64,000 nucleotides of DNA from Neurospora tetraspora (GCF_033439725.1 NW_026944383.1:7316001-7380000); one strand, 5' to 3'. Numbered from the stretch's first letter, positions 32,213-44,929 are shown. The notes: generated by a model not told the origin, from the letters alone. A program made the numbers and translations.

Positions 32213-33859
32213 ATGTTTCCGACTTCCAGATCACCTGCCAGCAGGCAGTTGGTTTGCAACATAGGACATGCTCGGGCAAGAACCATTGCTTCGTCCCTTG
32301 GACCTGCCGTGGCTTCCATCTCATATCAGCATGTCTCACATTCAACTTCACCGGTCGGGCGTGTCAACAGCGTCGGGAGGACATATTCAACACGACTTAT
32401 ACACTCCTCCACCAACCGACCTAAGTCTACCGACCACCTAACCATCGACAACGCATCATCATTATCAGCAACAGACGAACCTCAGCCCAGCGAGATGCCC
32501 AAGACTTCTTCACCACTGGCAGTACTGCCACTAACGAACGTCCTCCGATCATGGATGACCACCACCGTCTCGTCCTCGCCCTTCCTTCTACCGCCCTCAC
32601 TATCCATCATGTCCGTCCTAGCCCACACCACAAACCCAGCCCTCAACCCAGACCGAAACCCCCTCCTCCGCGCCTTCCTCAAGAAGACCTTCTACGCCCA
32701 ATTCTGCGCCGGCGAGAACCCGGCTGAGGTCCGCCAAACCATAGACTCACTCAAGCAAATCGGCTTCAGTGGTGTCATCCTCGGTTACGCCCGCGAAGTC
32801 GTCCTCACCGATTCTGAGACCAAAGACCTCGCCTCATGCGCGGCCGACGGCGCCGCTGCGGAGGAGTGCATTCGCACGGAAGTCAACCCCTGGGCCGAAG
32901 GCACTATGGAGACAGTCCGCCTCGCCTCTCCCGGCGATTTCGTAGCGCTCAAATTCACCGGCGCCGGCCGCCAGGCCCTCTACTCTCTCTCCAAACGCCT
33001 CCCGCCCTCCGAGGCCCTAGGCTCCGCCATCAACGGGATCTGCAAGCTCGCCGCCGAGCGGGGCGTCCGCCTCCTCTTCGACGCCGAACAGACCGCTCTG
33101 CAGCCTGGCATCGACGACTGGACGCTCGACTACATGCGCCTCTACAACAAATCCGGCACCGGCGGAAACGCAGTAGTCTACGGCACTTACCAAGCCTACC
33201 TCAAATCCACACCCTCTCTGCTCTCAAAGCACCTCGCCATCGCCGCCACCGAAGGCTTCACCCTCGGCGTGAAGCTCGTTCGCGGCGCTTACCTGGGTGC
33301 CGATCCTAGACATCTCATCTGCGACACCAAGGCCGACACGGATAGCCAGTACGATGGGATTGCCGAGTCTTTACTCCGCAAGAGCTGGTCCGGCGGTCCC
33401 TTACAACCTCCCGCTCCCGCTGCTCCAGGATCTGCTGCTGAAAAGGACACAACAAACTTCCCCGACGTGAACGTCGTCCTAGCCACGCACAACCGCGAAT
33501 CAGTACTCAAGGGCAAAGCCCTTCTCGACAGCGGCGTGGCCAAACTGGGGTATGAAGAAGTGGCGTTTGCCCAGTTGCAGGGGATGGCGGATGAAGTTAG
33601 TTGTGAGCTTGTTGCTGGGCCTCATGAATCTCCCAAGGAGATGGAGATGGTCGAGAATGGAAAGGAGAAGGTGAAAGTGAACAAGCCGCAGGTGTACAAG
33701 TACCTGGTGTGGGGATCGACGGGGGAGTGTATGAAGTATTTGCTGCGGAGGGCTTATGAGAATCGGGATGCGGTGCAGAGGACGAGGAGTGGACGGGAGG
33801 CGATGGGCAGGGAGGTTGGGAGGAGGGTGAAGGGGCTGTTTGGGGTTTCTTCTTCTTAA
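32213..33859 (+). CDS. put1: Proline dehydrogenase (proline oxidase), mitochondrial
   Basis: A single-exon ORF of 548 residues from the first ATG (MFPTSRSPASRQL); upstream the frame continues only without ATG. The first ~70 residues are Arg/Ser-rich, a mitochondrial presequence. The catalytic (beta-alpha)8 barrel is recognisable: LLFDAEQTALQPGIDDW, YNKSGTGGNAVVYGTYQAYL, GVKLVRGAYLGADPRH, VVLATHNRES and AFAQLQGMADEVS, with the C-terminal YLVWGSTGECMKYLLRRAYEN helix that holds proline and FAD. It oxidises proline to pyrroline-5-carboxylate and passes electrons to ubiquinone, the first step of proline catabolism. A Pro/Ala-rich insertion (about residues 395-410) sits after the barrel centre. Codon use is strongly C-ending, as in well-expressed neighbours. 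Confidence 0.94.
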   Translation: MFPTSRSPASRQLVCNIGHARARTIASSLGPAVASISYQHVSHSTSPVGRVNSVGRTYSTRLIHSSTNRPKSTDHLTIDNASSLSATDEPQPSEMPKTSSPLAVLPLTNVLRSWMTTTVSSSPFLLPPSLSIMSVLAHTTNPALNPDRNPLLRAFLKKTFYAQFCAGENPAEVRQTIDSLKQIGFSGVILGYAREVVLTDSETKDLASCAADGAAAEECIRTEVNPWAEGTMETVRLASPGDFVALKFTGAGRQALYSLSKRLPPSEALGSAINGICKLAAERGVRLLFDAEQTALQPGIDDWTLDYMRLYNKSGTGGNAVVYGTYQAYLKSTPSLLSKHLAIAATEGFTLGVKLVRGAYLGADPRHLICDTKADTDSQYDGIAESLLRKSWSGGPLQPPAPAAPGSAAEKDTTNFPDVNVVLATHNRESVLKGKALLDSGVAKLGYEEVAFAQLQGMADEVSCELVAGPHESPKEMEMVENGKEKVKVNKPQVYKYLVWGSTGECMKYLLRRAYENRDAVQRTRSGREAMGREVGRRVKGLFGVSSS

Positions 33860-34913
33860 CTTCTAGAAGGTTGGGGAAGCTTGATTAAGAGGGATCCTGT
33901 CTGGGGAGCAATGAGCAATTGAGTTCCATTCAGCTCCCAAGGTGTGAGCGTTACGTATCCGTTTCTGGGGATCACATCATTTCTGGCGTATTGCGTGGGT
34001 TTTGTTTAGGTTTGGCTAGGTTTGGTCTTAGCGTGGGTAGATATCTGCTTGACAGATAAAGATAAACAGATATTTGAGTCGTGAATTACATACAGTATCT
34101 GAACTTGAATCATCTCGATTTCCCTCTCCCGCCCGCCCACATGTCTTGATGACACTGCTGAGGTATATCAGACACAGCTCCCCTATATCAACACCCCGTG
34201 ACTAACACCGTCCTTTCCCCAGGCGTGACCAGTTCACTAGAGAGAGCCCTTAGCCTCCCAAAGCAAGCACCAGACCAGGACAGCTGCCTGATATTCCTGG
34301 ACCTGGACTAGAATCTGGACTAGAACCTGGACTAGAATGTGGACTAGAACCTGGACTAGAATCTGGACTAGAACCTGAACCTGAACCTGAACCTGGTACT
34401 TCAGCGGCTGAGTCTTGATCCCGATCGAAGAATCCCGGCAGCCGCGAGTCGGCGCTGTATGTTGTATAAGTGGATAGCGGTATATAAGGTCGACAGGTCG
34501 GATGAACAAACCTGTCGAGCGGTTGCATGTGCTTCGGGACGAGCTGAGCGGCCGGGTTAACGTAGCGGTTCCTGGTTTGATTTCGGGGTTGGGGTTTTTG
34601 TTTTTTTTTTCTTTTCCTTTTGTTCTCTTGGACGACCGTTTGCAGGACTTTTCCCTTTTGTTAATTGCGTCTTTTGCAGGCATTTCTCCAACATTTCGCC
34701 CAGGGGCCGTAAATACTTGATTCGTTTCTTGTCATTGAAGTGCCATTCATTCCACATCCCGCTCCTCCTACCCAACCAAGTCTATCTTTCTCCATCATCC
34801 ACTTGCTGAACTGGGTCGTTGCCCAACCTCTTATTTTCCTTTTTACTTTCACACCCCCAATTTCTTCTTGTTCTTTCCTCTTCTTCTTTTCCCTCCGTAA
34901 CCCCTTGCCTCAT
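33860..34913. other. Convergent intergenic stretch with minisatellite
   Basis: The 3' space between proline dehydrogenase and Cgi121. It contains the 12-bp tandem array at 34301-34396. A minus-strand frame through it (34683-34237) is mostly translated repeat and is not called. A T-rich tract lies at 34600-34620. Confidence 0.4.
34301..34396. repeat. 12-bp minisatellite, CTGGACTAGAAY unit
   Basis: About seven slightly varied head-to-tail copies of CTGGACTAGAAT/C, grading into short CTGAAC units at the right end. Confidence 0.8.
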
Positions 34914-35624
34914 CTACAACCCCCTCAACGCAATCCCACTAACAACTAACCCCTCCATCTCCCTCCTCCTCCCCTCCTCATCCGCCTTGTCTATCCTCTC
35001 CACCCCCGGCACACCATTCAACTTGTAATACTTGCGCACTTTTTGCCAATCGGTCGACTTGGCCAGCTCTTCGTCCGTTAGGGGTACGGGCTTTCCTTGG
35101 ATGTGGGTGGTCAGGTGTTGCCATATGCTTGCTGGTGTCGGTACTTCGTTGGTGATTGTGGAGTTTTCGGAGGAGAGTTTGGGGTAGACGACTTTGATGA
35201 CTAGGACGTCGCGCGTTTTGGAGGGGGTTAGACCGTAGCGGCGGTAGGATTCGGAGATCTGGTTTTTTGTTGTTGTAATGGTTAGTTTTCTTGTTATTAT
35301 TCAAAGGGGGGTGGAAGTGCGTCGTAAAAACTGGGAGGGAAAACGAACGTTGTTAGTAGGACTTAGGCCAATGACAATGTCAGAGTGGACGTTGGGCGTC
35401 TGGAGTGTGCCCTCTGTCAAGGTATTGAGCGCGCGGAAGATGGCGGCGAGCAGGTGTGTGCGGGAGATGATGACCGAGGCGTCGATGAAGGCGTACTCAA
35501 ACTCGGGGTTCTTGCCGATCAGCTGGGCTTGGAGGAAGTCGACGTTTTGGACGTCGCGAAATAGGGCGGCGTAGACGTGGTGGTCCGAGGGAACGTGCTC
35601 GATTTGAAGGGTTTCGAGCGCCAT
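34914..35624 (-). CDS. cgi121: Cgi121, KEOPS/EKC complex subunit
   Basis: Two exons (35349-35624 and 34914-35258) join in phase to 206 residues from MALETLQIEHVPSDHHVY. The intron has an unusual GTTCGT donor and an AACCAG acceptor. The fold family is recognisable from FRDVQNVDFLQAQLIGKN, FEYAFIDASVIISRTHLLAA, and the conserved NVHSDIVIGLSPTNN followed by ISESYRRYGL across the splice. This region gives Cgi121/TPRKB proteins their Bud32-binding strands and tRNA contact. The subunit helps KEOPS make t6A37 on ANN-decoding tRNAs and aids telomere upkeep. A fungal insertion (KLSSENSTITNEVPTP) precedes the C-terminal KYYKLNG. Length is typical. Confidence 0.9.
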
Positions 35625-37562
35625 TGCGATGGCTTGTGTTGTCTTTCTGATCGTGATGGTGGTGGTGGTTGTGGGTGAAGATGGAATGCGACTGATTGTG
35701 CTCGACCCTTTGAGTGTTGTGAGTGGTTGCTGGGTAGATTATGCCGGTAGGGTTGACTTGAGATCGAGAAGTTCGCTTGGGTGCCGTACTTTTTGGTTGA
35801 TTACCGTGACACTATTCTGATAAAAACAGGCGAAAGTCGAATACGACGGCGAATGCACCATCCTGTCAACGGCGGGATCTCCATGGCGGGGCAGATCCCC
35901 GCCGGGGCGCGTCGCGCTTAAGACAGGGATTAGCACTTATTTGACCCGCGACAGCTGGTGCGGGGATGTTACAGGCCCATCCGGCCCGCCAAGATTTCAA
36001 TCCCAAAAGTCCCGAACAGTGGAGTTGAGATCAACCCCTTTGAATCTTGACATGGGTTTCTGTCATAGATAATGTCCTCGTGTTTGCATACTAACAGGAA
36101 ACCTCAAGTTAAGTTTTCTCTCAATTGTCACATTGATGTGCCGCTGTTCCGATTGTCTGAGTCTCTTCCATCTTGACAGCCCAGAAAGTGGAACATGGAC
36201 GGGGGAGCAGCCAGCCAGCCCCAGGCCCGGCGCATTGGGCCTGCCGGGTGCGTGCAGTCGTCGAGGTTCTCACTTCTCAGTCGCAAAGTCGCATTGAGAT
36301 GAACCTATGTCTTGGATTGTCCACGCTTCCCCTTGCACTGCGACGACTAGAGACGGTCTAGGTCTAGAATAAAGATCTGGGCATGTCGTTGTCGACGGAG
36401 ACACGGATGTCGCGGTGCACCCTGACTTTGTGGTCCTCGGAGTTTTTGTCTTGGGAAGGGGGACCGCCTGTCACTCCAACTCCACCTCATGAGAAACAAC
36501 TTGTCGGTGGGCGCATTTTGAAATGGCGAGGTGTGTTTAATATCGGATAGAAGTCGAAAAAAAGAAAAGTCAACAATAGCTTCGCTCCATCGAGGGTTAT
36601 CTGCAATGATAGATACTCTTAGCCCAGCTGGACTGAACGAAGATGGAAAGCTTCTTGGATGTTTTCAGCCATGTCCTTTTGCCATGCACCGATCAATGAT
36701 TGGGAATTGGACAAGACAATTCGTGAACTTGCCAAATCGGGACACTCGCAGAATGAATGGATCCCCCTCGTCGGCCCCACACCGAGTCAAGTCGAATTTG
36801 GGGAGGACGAATTGGGCCATATGGAGACCCTTTTTCCATTGCCTTTTGATGGACGATTGGAAGGCGCAATCATGGGCCGGTGAAAGGCATGTTCCTTCTT
36901 TTCTTTCAAAGGATGCGATCGACGGCTGGCCCCCCCTAGTCCGTCATTCAGTTGAATTTCTGGGCCAAACTCGATCCCGGCGCCCTGGACACCTCCATTG
37001 ATTGACGCGTTCGGAACCGACATCCCTCGCTCTCCAGGAATCCAGTGCCTTCAGTGCCTCCCTACCTTTCGCTTCAAGGCTCCCGGTTGTCATTCAATTA
37101 ATTGGCACGCAAACCCACCGCGCGGCAATCTCCATCGCACATCCGTCCCGTCCCTTCCATCCCATCCCTCTCTTCTCTCGACACACCACCACCACCGCCA
37201 CCACCACCCAGCTTGCCCGTCGGCGCCGTCGCTCATCCGCTCGCTTGCTCACAGCGCTGCACCTCCACGGCAGAACCCGTTCCCAAGAAATCGTCAGACC
37301 GACAGCAGACCTACCGGTTCGCTGCCGACGACGCTTACTGCCATTTGGTGGTGTTAGCTTGTTGAAACTGGCTGCAACAGCGTTCCTCGGCCATCATCTC
37401 GAATCATCCCACGGACCAAGACCACAACATCGAGTCGCCGTTCGCGCTCGCTCGAGCCCCAGGTCCGGCCCGCTCTCTACCGCCTGGTCGGTGCTGGCGC
37501 AATCCACCAAATACATCTTGCTATAGTCTACAGATCCGGTCCAACTTCGAGACTCCAACATC
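35625..37562. promoter_or_regulatory. Divergent promoter region between Cgi121 and the Zn2Cys6 regulator
   Basis: About 1.9 kb with no supported gene. The right part (about 37050-37550) is C-rich with many CAC and CCA repeats, probably the long 5' leader of the transcription factor gene. A plus-strand frame at 36531-37001 lacks an ATG start and any family match. Confidence 0.4.
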
Positions 37563-40555
37563 ATGCCCCCAGGCCGTCCTCCAAAACGGCCAAGCGAAGC
37601 CGGTGACGCTCCTCTCGACAATGGCTCACAACCCAAGATGAAGCTGCCCCGTCTCGAGCGCAGTACCGAAGACTTTTCAAGTGTTGTCAAGACCAAGCTC
37701 TCACAATACACGCGGACCGGTCAGGCTTGTGACAGGTGCAAGGTACTGATCCCCCGTCCTGTCGCTCTGACAGACTGCGCGTCAAACCGGCATCGCGTTC
37801 CCGTAACATACTAATTCCTGTGCGTCCCCAGGTCCGAAAAATCCGCTGCGATGCCTCCCCTGCGGGCTGCTCCCATTGCGCGAGCCAAAACATCGAATGC
37901 GTTGTAACAGACCGTGTAACGGGCCGTACCGAACGTCGAGGCTATACTCAACAACTCGAAGCCGAAAACAGCACCTTAAAAAACCACATAAAAAACCTCG
38001 AGAGAGTCCTGGCTGACAATGGAGTCGAGGTCCGGCCGTGGGAAGGGTCAAACGCTAATAGAAACCCTTACCCTCCTGGTATCACACTGGATGCCATGGG
38101 GAATCCCATCCACGATCCCATGTCCCAGGGCGAATGGCAGCAACAAGGCTCGGTGTGGGTTAGAAAGAGCAGGCAAGGGTCACAGAGCACACCAGGTCGT
38201 TATACGAGATGTTCGCTGTTGGAGTCGAGGCCGACAGAGAGTTACCTGGGCGTCACTTTGGATAGCGAACCCCTGAGTAGCATAAAGGGAACTACTTTGT
38301 CAGTTCTCGGTACTACGATTGACATTACTTCCTTCGACGCTCCTGACATGGATGAGCCCTCGCCGACTACCCCCATCGGGTCACCGTTGTACAACAAATC
38401 CGTCATGGCGTTTTACCAGTCCATGGTCAGGATAAACCCGCCAATGGAACACTGCGACCTCCCTTCGAGACACGACGCTTTTACCTATGCCGAGTGGTAC
38501 TTCCTCACCATCTACCCCTTTATGCCACTCGTCCACAGGCCCTCGTTTATGCAGCTTTTGACTCGCATTTACGATGAGCCGGGCTTTAAAGCGACAGTAC
38601 CTGAAATGGTAATAGTTCATTGCCTATTCGCAACGATCTACTTCCAGTTTTTTATTCGAAATCGCGAGAAGCCAGAGGACCATGCCCAACTGAATAACCT
38701 TTCCAACAAGCACTATCATTGGTGTTTGAGCAAGTTCTTTGAACTTGCCGTTTCTCAGACGGTTACCGCGGTTCAGGCTCTGGCCATGCTCGCGTCTCAC
38801 ACTCGCAACTTTCCCAAACCGGGATGTTCCTTCACCATTGCCAACTTTGCCATGATGAAGGCCATTGAACTCAACTTCCATCGGAGTAACAAGATACCGA
38901 ATGGGGGCACAACTCTTGAAAACGAGTTGCGCAAAAGGGTGTGGTGGTCTATCCTGGGTATTATCATCACCCTGAACGGCCGACTTGGTAGGCCAATGCC
39001 CATCACTTTGGAGGAGTTCGATATTGAGTTCCCAATTGCGATCAATGACGAGTACCTCGGAGAAGATGGCGTCTTGGACCCGTCCAAGATTGGCCATTGC
39101 TGTTATCAAATTGGGCTCGCCGGCTTCAAGGCCGTTCCTCTGTTTATGGAGATGTATTCTAGCATCTACAGCGTGAGGCGAGATCCTAAGAAGTACGTCG
39201 ATGTGGTTAGGGAACTCTCTCAAGCAATGGCCAAGCTTATGAATGATCTCCCCGACTGTCTGCGAGTGGAAAAGTGTCAGCCGACGGACCTGGTGTTTGC
39301 ACTGTATACCCAGGCCATCAGTCTTGAGTTCAACCTGTGTCTTAGACATCCTTCGGTTTGTCTAGAAAAGGACCCGAAGTTCTGCGCTGAGAACACAAGG
39401 ATCTGCGAGCAGACAGCTCGGAAGCTATTAAAGGTGGTAGGGGAGCTGTTGAAACTCAAATCGCTGGACACCACATGGTACCAGTTATCGGTATATGTTG
39501 CCTCCATGTTGTCGATATTGGTCGCGAACTGGGAGAGGAGGCATGAAATAACACATATGGAGATCGCCACTTTGAGGGCAGACATGGCGTTGGGTCTCGA
39601 GATCATCGCGGAAATTGGTCGACTAGTTGGTAAGTCTTTTCCGCCATCACCATACAAACCTGTGCTAACCTTGACAGGTACTGGGAACCGTCTAGCAACC
39701 GAGATTTCTAGTATATATGAACGAACCATCGCCTGGATCGAACGCGACATGACCCGTAAGGATGGACTGTCGGTCGATCAGACCATAATCAAACAACAAT
39801 CAGCATCGCCATTTCAGCAGCCTCTCCTACCATTCAAGCAACCGCTCAACAGCAATGGTATGACGTCCAGTAACTCAGTCACACCCAACGACCACCGCAG
39901 CAGCGTCAGCACAAACGGAACCGGGTACTACGACGGCTCAGCAACCCCCTACCAAACGATGTCTCTCAACGACAACGGCGCCAACAACGGCGTCAACCTA
40001 GCTGCGTACGACCCCTCCGGCGGCAGCGCGCAATACCTATACGCAACAGCCACCCCAACCTCATCAACAGCAACCCCCCAAACCGTCACCGCAGCAATGG
40101 ACCAAACCTCCGCCGGCACCAACCCCCTAATAGCCTTCGCCTCCCAAGCTACCCAGCACGTGTCCGCAACAGGTCAACCAGGTACCGGAGCTGAGGACTG
40201 GCGACCGCAAGTCCACCCACAATTCGCCACAGCAGCAGTAACTTCTAGTGTACCAAATAACAACCCCTGGCATGACTGGGCGGCAGCCATGGCTGATTCT
40301 CAAGAGCGGTACAGCGCTAGTGCGCTGCTAACCCTCGGATCAACCAGGCCGGGCGATGTATCTGGGGCAGGAATGGTCGATCATTCGCATGCGCATGTCA
40401 ACGGGGGAGCTGGACATGGACCGGGAGCTGGAGGACCTGAAGCACTGGGAGTGGCGGTGTCGGCGGCGGCGGCGTCCGCGGTGGTTGGAGGTGGTGGGGG
40501 GCAGTGGCCTCTGTTGTTGTTTTCGGATGTTATTGGGAATGGAAATGGCTCGTAG
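37563..40555 (+). CDS. Zn2Cys6 fungal-specific transcription factor
   Basis: Three exons (37563-37742, 37832-39629, 39678-40555) give about 951 residues. The binuclear cluster is split by intron 1: CDRCK ends exon 1 and VRKIRCDASPAGCSHC.. opens exon 2, giving the six cysteines at about residues 56-83. A coiled-coil dimerisation helix follows (QLEAENSTLKNHIKNLERVL). Residues ~240-550 form the fungal_trans middle homology region (FLTIYPFMPLVHRPSF, ALAMLASHTRNFPKPG, RKRVWWSILGIIITLNGRLGRP, MPITLEEFDIEFP). The last ~250 residues are Gln/Thr/Ser/Asn-rich, then Gly/Ala-rich, as in activation domains, with a conserved-looking NPWHDWAAAMADSQERYSASALL. It should bind CGG-containing sites in the nucleus. 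I do not recognise the orthologue, so the regulated pathway is unknown. The Gly-rich end suggests the stop at 40555 is near the true end, but a further 3' exon is not excluded. Confidence 0.9.
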
Positions 40556-43500
40556 GGAGGGCCGACTCTAGACGAAAAGGGGGATGGGGGTGGGAATGGG
40601 GGCGGTTCACAGGGAGGGCCTGGGACTGGGGAAGAGCAGGATGTGAAACGGCGGAATAATAAACTGGAGGTGTTGTGGGATGAAAGAGATCTGGATATTC
40701 GGATGAGCGAGTGGGTGGAAGCGTGAGTGGGATACATATAGGGGGTGGAAGGAACATTCGAGAGACGATGGACTGCTGCTGGAAATCGCATTCCTTGGGT
40801 GGCTCCTTGGTGCTGCGGTTTTGGGCCTTCTATTTGCGGTATTCTTACGTCTTGGGTCAGATCACTTTTTGTATTGGTGTTTTATCTCTGGGCCTTGCAA
40901 AAAAAGGTACTAGGAAAAGCGAGGTGTTTGGGAGTTGGCGGTAGGATCCGGTCTGGTCTGGTCTGGTCTGGTCTGGTTTAATCTTGGAAGAGGTGTTTTT
41001 GGTATCTTTGGCATGGAGGGAAACGGTAATGGGAATGGCAATCGGGCGTCATATGTGTACTATTAGGTGCTGCTTTTTGTGCTCGTTTTGTTGTTTTGGG
41101 GGTTTGAGGGGTTCCATGGAATGCATTGGGAGCTTTGGAGCTTTGGAGCTAAGGATGGGTTTTTGGGTGTTGGGATCGGTGGTTGATTGTTTTTTTTTTT
41201 TTTTTTACTTTCTTTGCACATATGATATTTGGCATTCATTGAAGCCCTACTCCCTTCATCTCTTGTCTTTTGAATGCCTCTGAGGGTGGTGGTAAGTCTT
41301 CAATGACATTCGATGGCAGTGACACTAACACAGTTGATATACAGATGAGGTCGTGCATCCAGGGATCGAATCTATCTTGTGGCAAGAGTGATGAGGTAAA
41401 GTGGTACACATACCGTTGGGAGATTACTTCTCGCTGGTAGGTAGGTAGGTAGGTGTCATAGGATCTGGTGACATTGGTTTATACAATCTAGTGCTGGTTT
41501 AAGTTGTTTGTTAGCTTGGTACCTACGTACTTTTAGTCTAGTACACTAGATGAGATCTCTTCCAAATTGTCCTAAACCTTACAAGGACTAAATGAAAGGG
41601 ATCAATAAAATTCAATACGGTGTATTTTACTTTAGAAAAAGCATATTTATAGTCTGAAAATGGCTAGGTACGGATCCGAAAGGCACTAACAAGATCCACT
41701 ATGGTGTACTTTATTTTGAAAAAGGCATATTCATAGCATTAAAATGGCTAGGTACGGATCTGAAAGGCACTAACAAGATCTACTACGGTGTATTTTATTT
41801 TAGAAAAGACATATCCATAGTTCAAAACGCCTAGAGAAGTTGACCCGATATCTCAAACTAACAAATAAACTAGTATTGGACTATAGTATGGACTTCTGAG
41901 GTCTGCCTACCTCTAGCAAGTAGAATATGGTATATCTTTTGGTAGTTTCTCAGACTGGTCATTGTCAACCACTCCGTAATAGTAGGAAAGTATAAGTTTG
42001 TAGTATCCCTAGCGAGTAGTAGGCAAAACCATTTTTGAACCGTCTATTCACCCCGTCATCTATAGTAAATATATCGACTGCCCACCCTATCCAGATCGAC
42101 TGTGTTTCCAACTTGAAAAAGCAAGGCAGTCTACGTTCACATTCTTCAATCTGAACTTTCCCACATGTCACTTGTACGTCCGGGGGTTGCTCTATATTAT
42201 GACATAACAACTGATTGTCACAAGTCTTCGTTATTTGAGAGAGAGAGAGAACTTGGATCTCATCCCACAACGGAACGGAAGCGTTCCGTCATTCAGACAA
42301 GGAATTCTATCCGGAGAGTACCTAAGAGAGAATGTCATGTTGAAACGTTCGAGCTGTCATCGTGCTAATGCCTCTCAAGAAGGAAGCGAGGCATGTCGTC
42401 AAAAGTTTCTCATTCTTCTTTTCCAAACAGCTCTTACAAACCAATGGCGAATAAGTACGAACACGACTAGGATTGCACTCAAATTAGGAACGTCCTCATT
42501 AAAACTCGAACCGCGCCTAGTTCTCGCCCCGTGTCCATGTTGTAGGGTTAGAAGGGCGTTTCTAGCCCTGATGATGAGTAACTCCTGTTATAGATCTGAC
42601 TGAGCGCTAGGGCCTAGAGATACAAGGAGTGGATTGTCTTTGTGAAGATGCTTGATGGTAAGAAGATATGTATGATGGATCACAGCAGTTCTAGGAAGAG
42701 TGGGAAAAAGGTTAAGATGCATCTGAGATTTGGAAAAAAAAAAAAAAAGTGAAATTAGACGGCCTTGTCCCGTTGAAGTTGGAAACGGTTCGATCTGAAT
42801 GGGGTGGGGTGGGCAGTAGAGATCTGAAGACAGTATGGAAGATCTCCGCCACCCAAACACTTGGACCTGAGGGAACTCCACAGACATGTAACAGACGGGA
42901 ACCAGAGTCGTGCTATGCGGCGGTCTCCATTCGGCCCATCCCGCAGTCTTTCCTTGCTACCATGCGATTTATCTGCTCTACTGTTATCTTACTGAACCCC
43001 GCCCCGGAACTTCTGTCCGGGCCCGGTGGGGGTTGCAGTCGTACTGTAGATTCGTCCCATCGAGTTCTGTATGGAGGTCAGTTGGACCGGTGTGTGAAGG
43101 AGTGAGGGTCTCCTCCAGTTCGGGAGTTTTTCGTGGTGGATTTGGTGGTAGATTGGTCACGAGGACATCGACTTCATCTGGGAGTGGGAGTCCAAGATTG
43201 AAAGTGGAGAATTAACGACTTACACGGCCCCTCCAGCCAATCAGAATGTAGAATGGAGTGGAGGGTCACTCAACGTTCCACGACACCACCGCACGGGTCG
43301 ACCGTGCAGTTATCTGCGTCCCCTCTCTCTTTTGCATTTGCAGGCCGTGGGTAAAGGGTCCCTGCAGGTTATTGTGGGTAGAACGTACTAGAATCAGGAG
43401 ATTATAGAGGGTAGATGGTTCGATGCGACGATTTGATGGGAATCTTGGATATTGCACGGATTGGTGTGAACTTGACTCGGCTTTTGTTCATGCCCGGTAG

Positions 43501-44163
43501 ATTAATATTGCTTTCTGCTTTGCTTCAGATGGGGGTGAGATTGAGGACTTGGAAACACCCTTGGTGCCGGGCCGTTACGGGATACATTTAGCCGTTGAAA
43601 AGAAAGGGAATAGAAAGTGAGAAGCAGGGAGAATAAATAACAAGCGGCCCGGATGTCACACACATGGGCGGCTCCGTCCATCTTCCACATGTTTTCTTCT
43701 CGTTGAATGATAAAAGAGTTCATCAAAGTGCCCTGGTCGGTGGCCCGGTCGATTGGGAAGCAAACACACCTCTCACATCGACGTCAGTGTTGGATTAATC
43801 TGACCAATTTGTTCATCGCTTTTCATCCGATCTTTTTTCTATCCCATCCCCTCCACAATTCCACTTTACTGATTCAGATCCGACCTACGGACCCGAACGG
43901 CTCGCTCTTTCCCCAGAACATTGGGACTGTGGGATACTGGGTATAAGAGTGTGACTCGACCACCCCTCGCTGCCTATCAAACATTTAGTGCTGGACACAT
44001 AACGCGACTTACGAGTAATACGTATCAACGATTCGACGAACGAAAGAACAAACAACGAAACATCAAGTTCATCAACATTACCGTCGAGAACAACATCTAT
44101 CTACCACACACAGGCTTTGACAACACAAAGCAACGAAACACACATACCTTTATATCTCATAAA
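40556..44163. other. Long intergenic region with tandem repeats, no gene seen
   Basis: About 3.6 kb. It includes the 3' region of the regulator gene, a GGTCT microsatellite (40953-40977), a GTAG microsatellite (41441-41458), an 84-bp tandem repeat (41586-41823) and the 5' leader of the endosulfine gene at the right. All frames are short and unsupported. Confidence 0.45.
41586..41823. repeat. 84-bp tandem repeat, about three copies
   Basis: Two clear units (41657-41740 and 41741-41823) share ATGGCTAGGTACGGATC, GAAAGGCACTAACAAGATC and GGTGTAYTTTATTTT blocks. A more decayed unit precedes them at 41586-41656. Differences are mainly transitions. It is AT-richer than its surroundings. Confidence 0.75.
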
Positions 44164-44929
44164 ATGGCTTCTCCTCCAAGCCAGACCCGTCTCGACGGCT
44201 TCGACACATCCGTGAGTCCACCCTCTATTCTTCCACTCCCATCCCCTTCTCGCCAATCCACCCATCCATCTTCGTCAGTCATCACAAACTAAAAAAAAAT
44301 AACTCAAGCAGTCCCTCTCCGAAAAAGACCTCCGCATCTTCCGCCTCTACGGCCGTCTCCCTTCCACCTGCACCTCCAAACCCCCAAACTCCTCCACCTT
44401 ATCACGCTCCTCCTCTTCTTCTTCCTCCAGTTCCCCTTCCACCTCCCCACCCAACTCCGGCTCCTCCCTCCAACCCGCCACAACAACAACCACTGGTCCC
44501 AACGCAACCGCAAACGCAGCAACATCCCGCTTCGCCCGCCACCTCAAAGAGCGCAAATACTTTGACTCAGGCGACTACGCCCTTTCCAAAGCCGGGCGGG
44601 GGAATTCTGTGGATGTAGGGACCATTGGGTCGGCGCACCCGGCTCCCGAACAGATTCCTCATCCTAGTCCGTTGTCGATCATGCAAAGGAGGAGGGGGTC
44701 GAGTTTTTGTAGTGGGGTTAGTGGGAGTGTTGGGTTGGGGATGAGAGAGGAAGAGGAGGATGGAGGGAGGTTGGGGGAGTTATATGGTGTTGGTGTTGGG
44801 GGGTGGGGAGCATTTGGAGGGAGGTGCTGGAATGGGAATAATGGGGGGAGGTATAGGAGGTCGAGTTTGAGTGTGGCGGTTATGGGGGCTGGTGGGGGGT
44901 TTGAGGATGGGGAGGAGGGGAGGAAATGA
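44164..44929 (+). CDS. igo1: Endosulfine-family PP2A inhibitor (Igo1/ARPP19 type)
   Basis: Two exons (44164-44211 and 44312-44929; donor GTGAGT, acceptor CAAGCAG) give about 221 residues. After MASPPSQTRLDGFDTS comes SLSEKDLRIFRLYGRLPS, the family's N-terminal helix. A low-complexity Ser/Pro/Thr insertion follows, then the hallmark KERKYFDSGDYALSKAG. In yeast and animals the Ser of FDSGDY is phosphorylated by Rim15/Greatwall kinase, turning the protein into an inhibitor of PP2A-B55 at quiescence or mitosis entry. HPAPEQIPHPSPLSIMQRR downstream is the usual second conserved block. The C-terminus is Gly/Glu-rich. The Ser-rich insert between the two conserved motifs (about 45 residues) is longer than in yeast. 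Confidence 0.9.

Noticed and set aside
34237-34683. A minus-strand frame with VQVLVQ / GSSPDSSPGSS repeats
   Set aside because: Most of it is the 12-bp minisatellite translated; either frame is open for that reason.
36531-37001. A 156-codon plus-strand frame
   Set aside because: No ATG start and no family resemblance; it lies in the promoter of the Zn2Cys6 gene.
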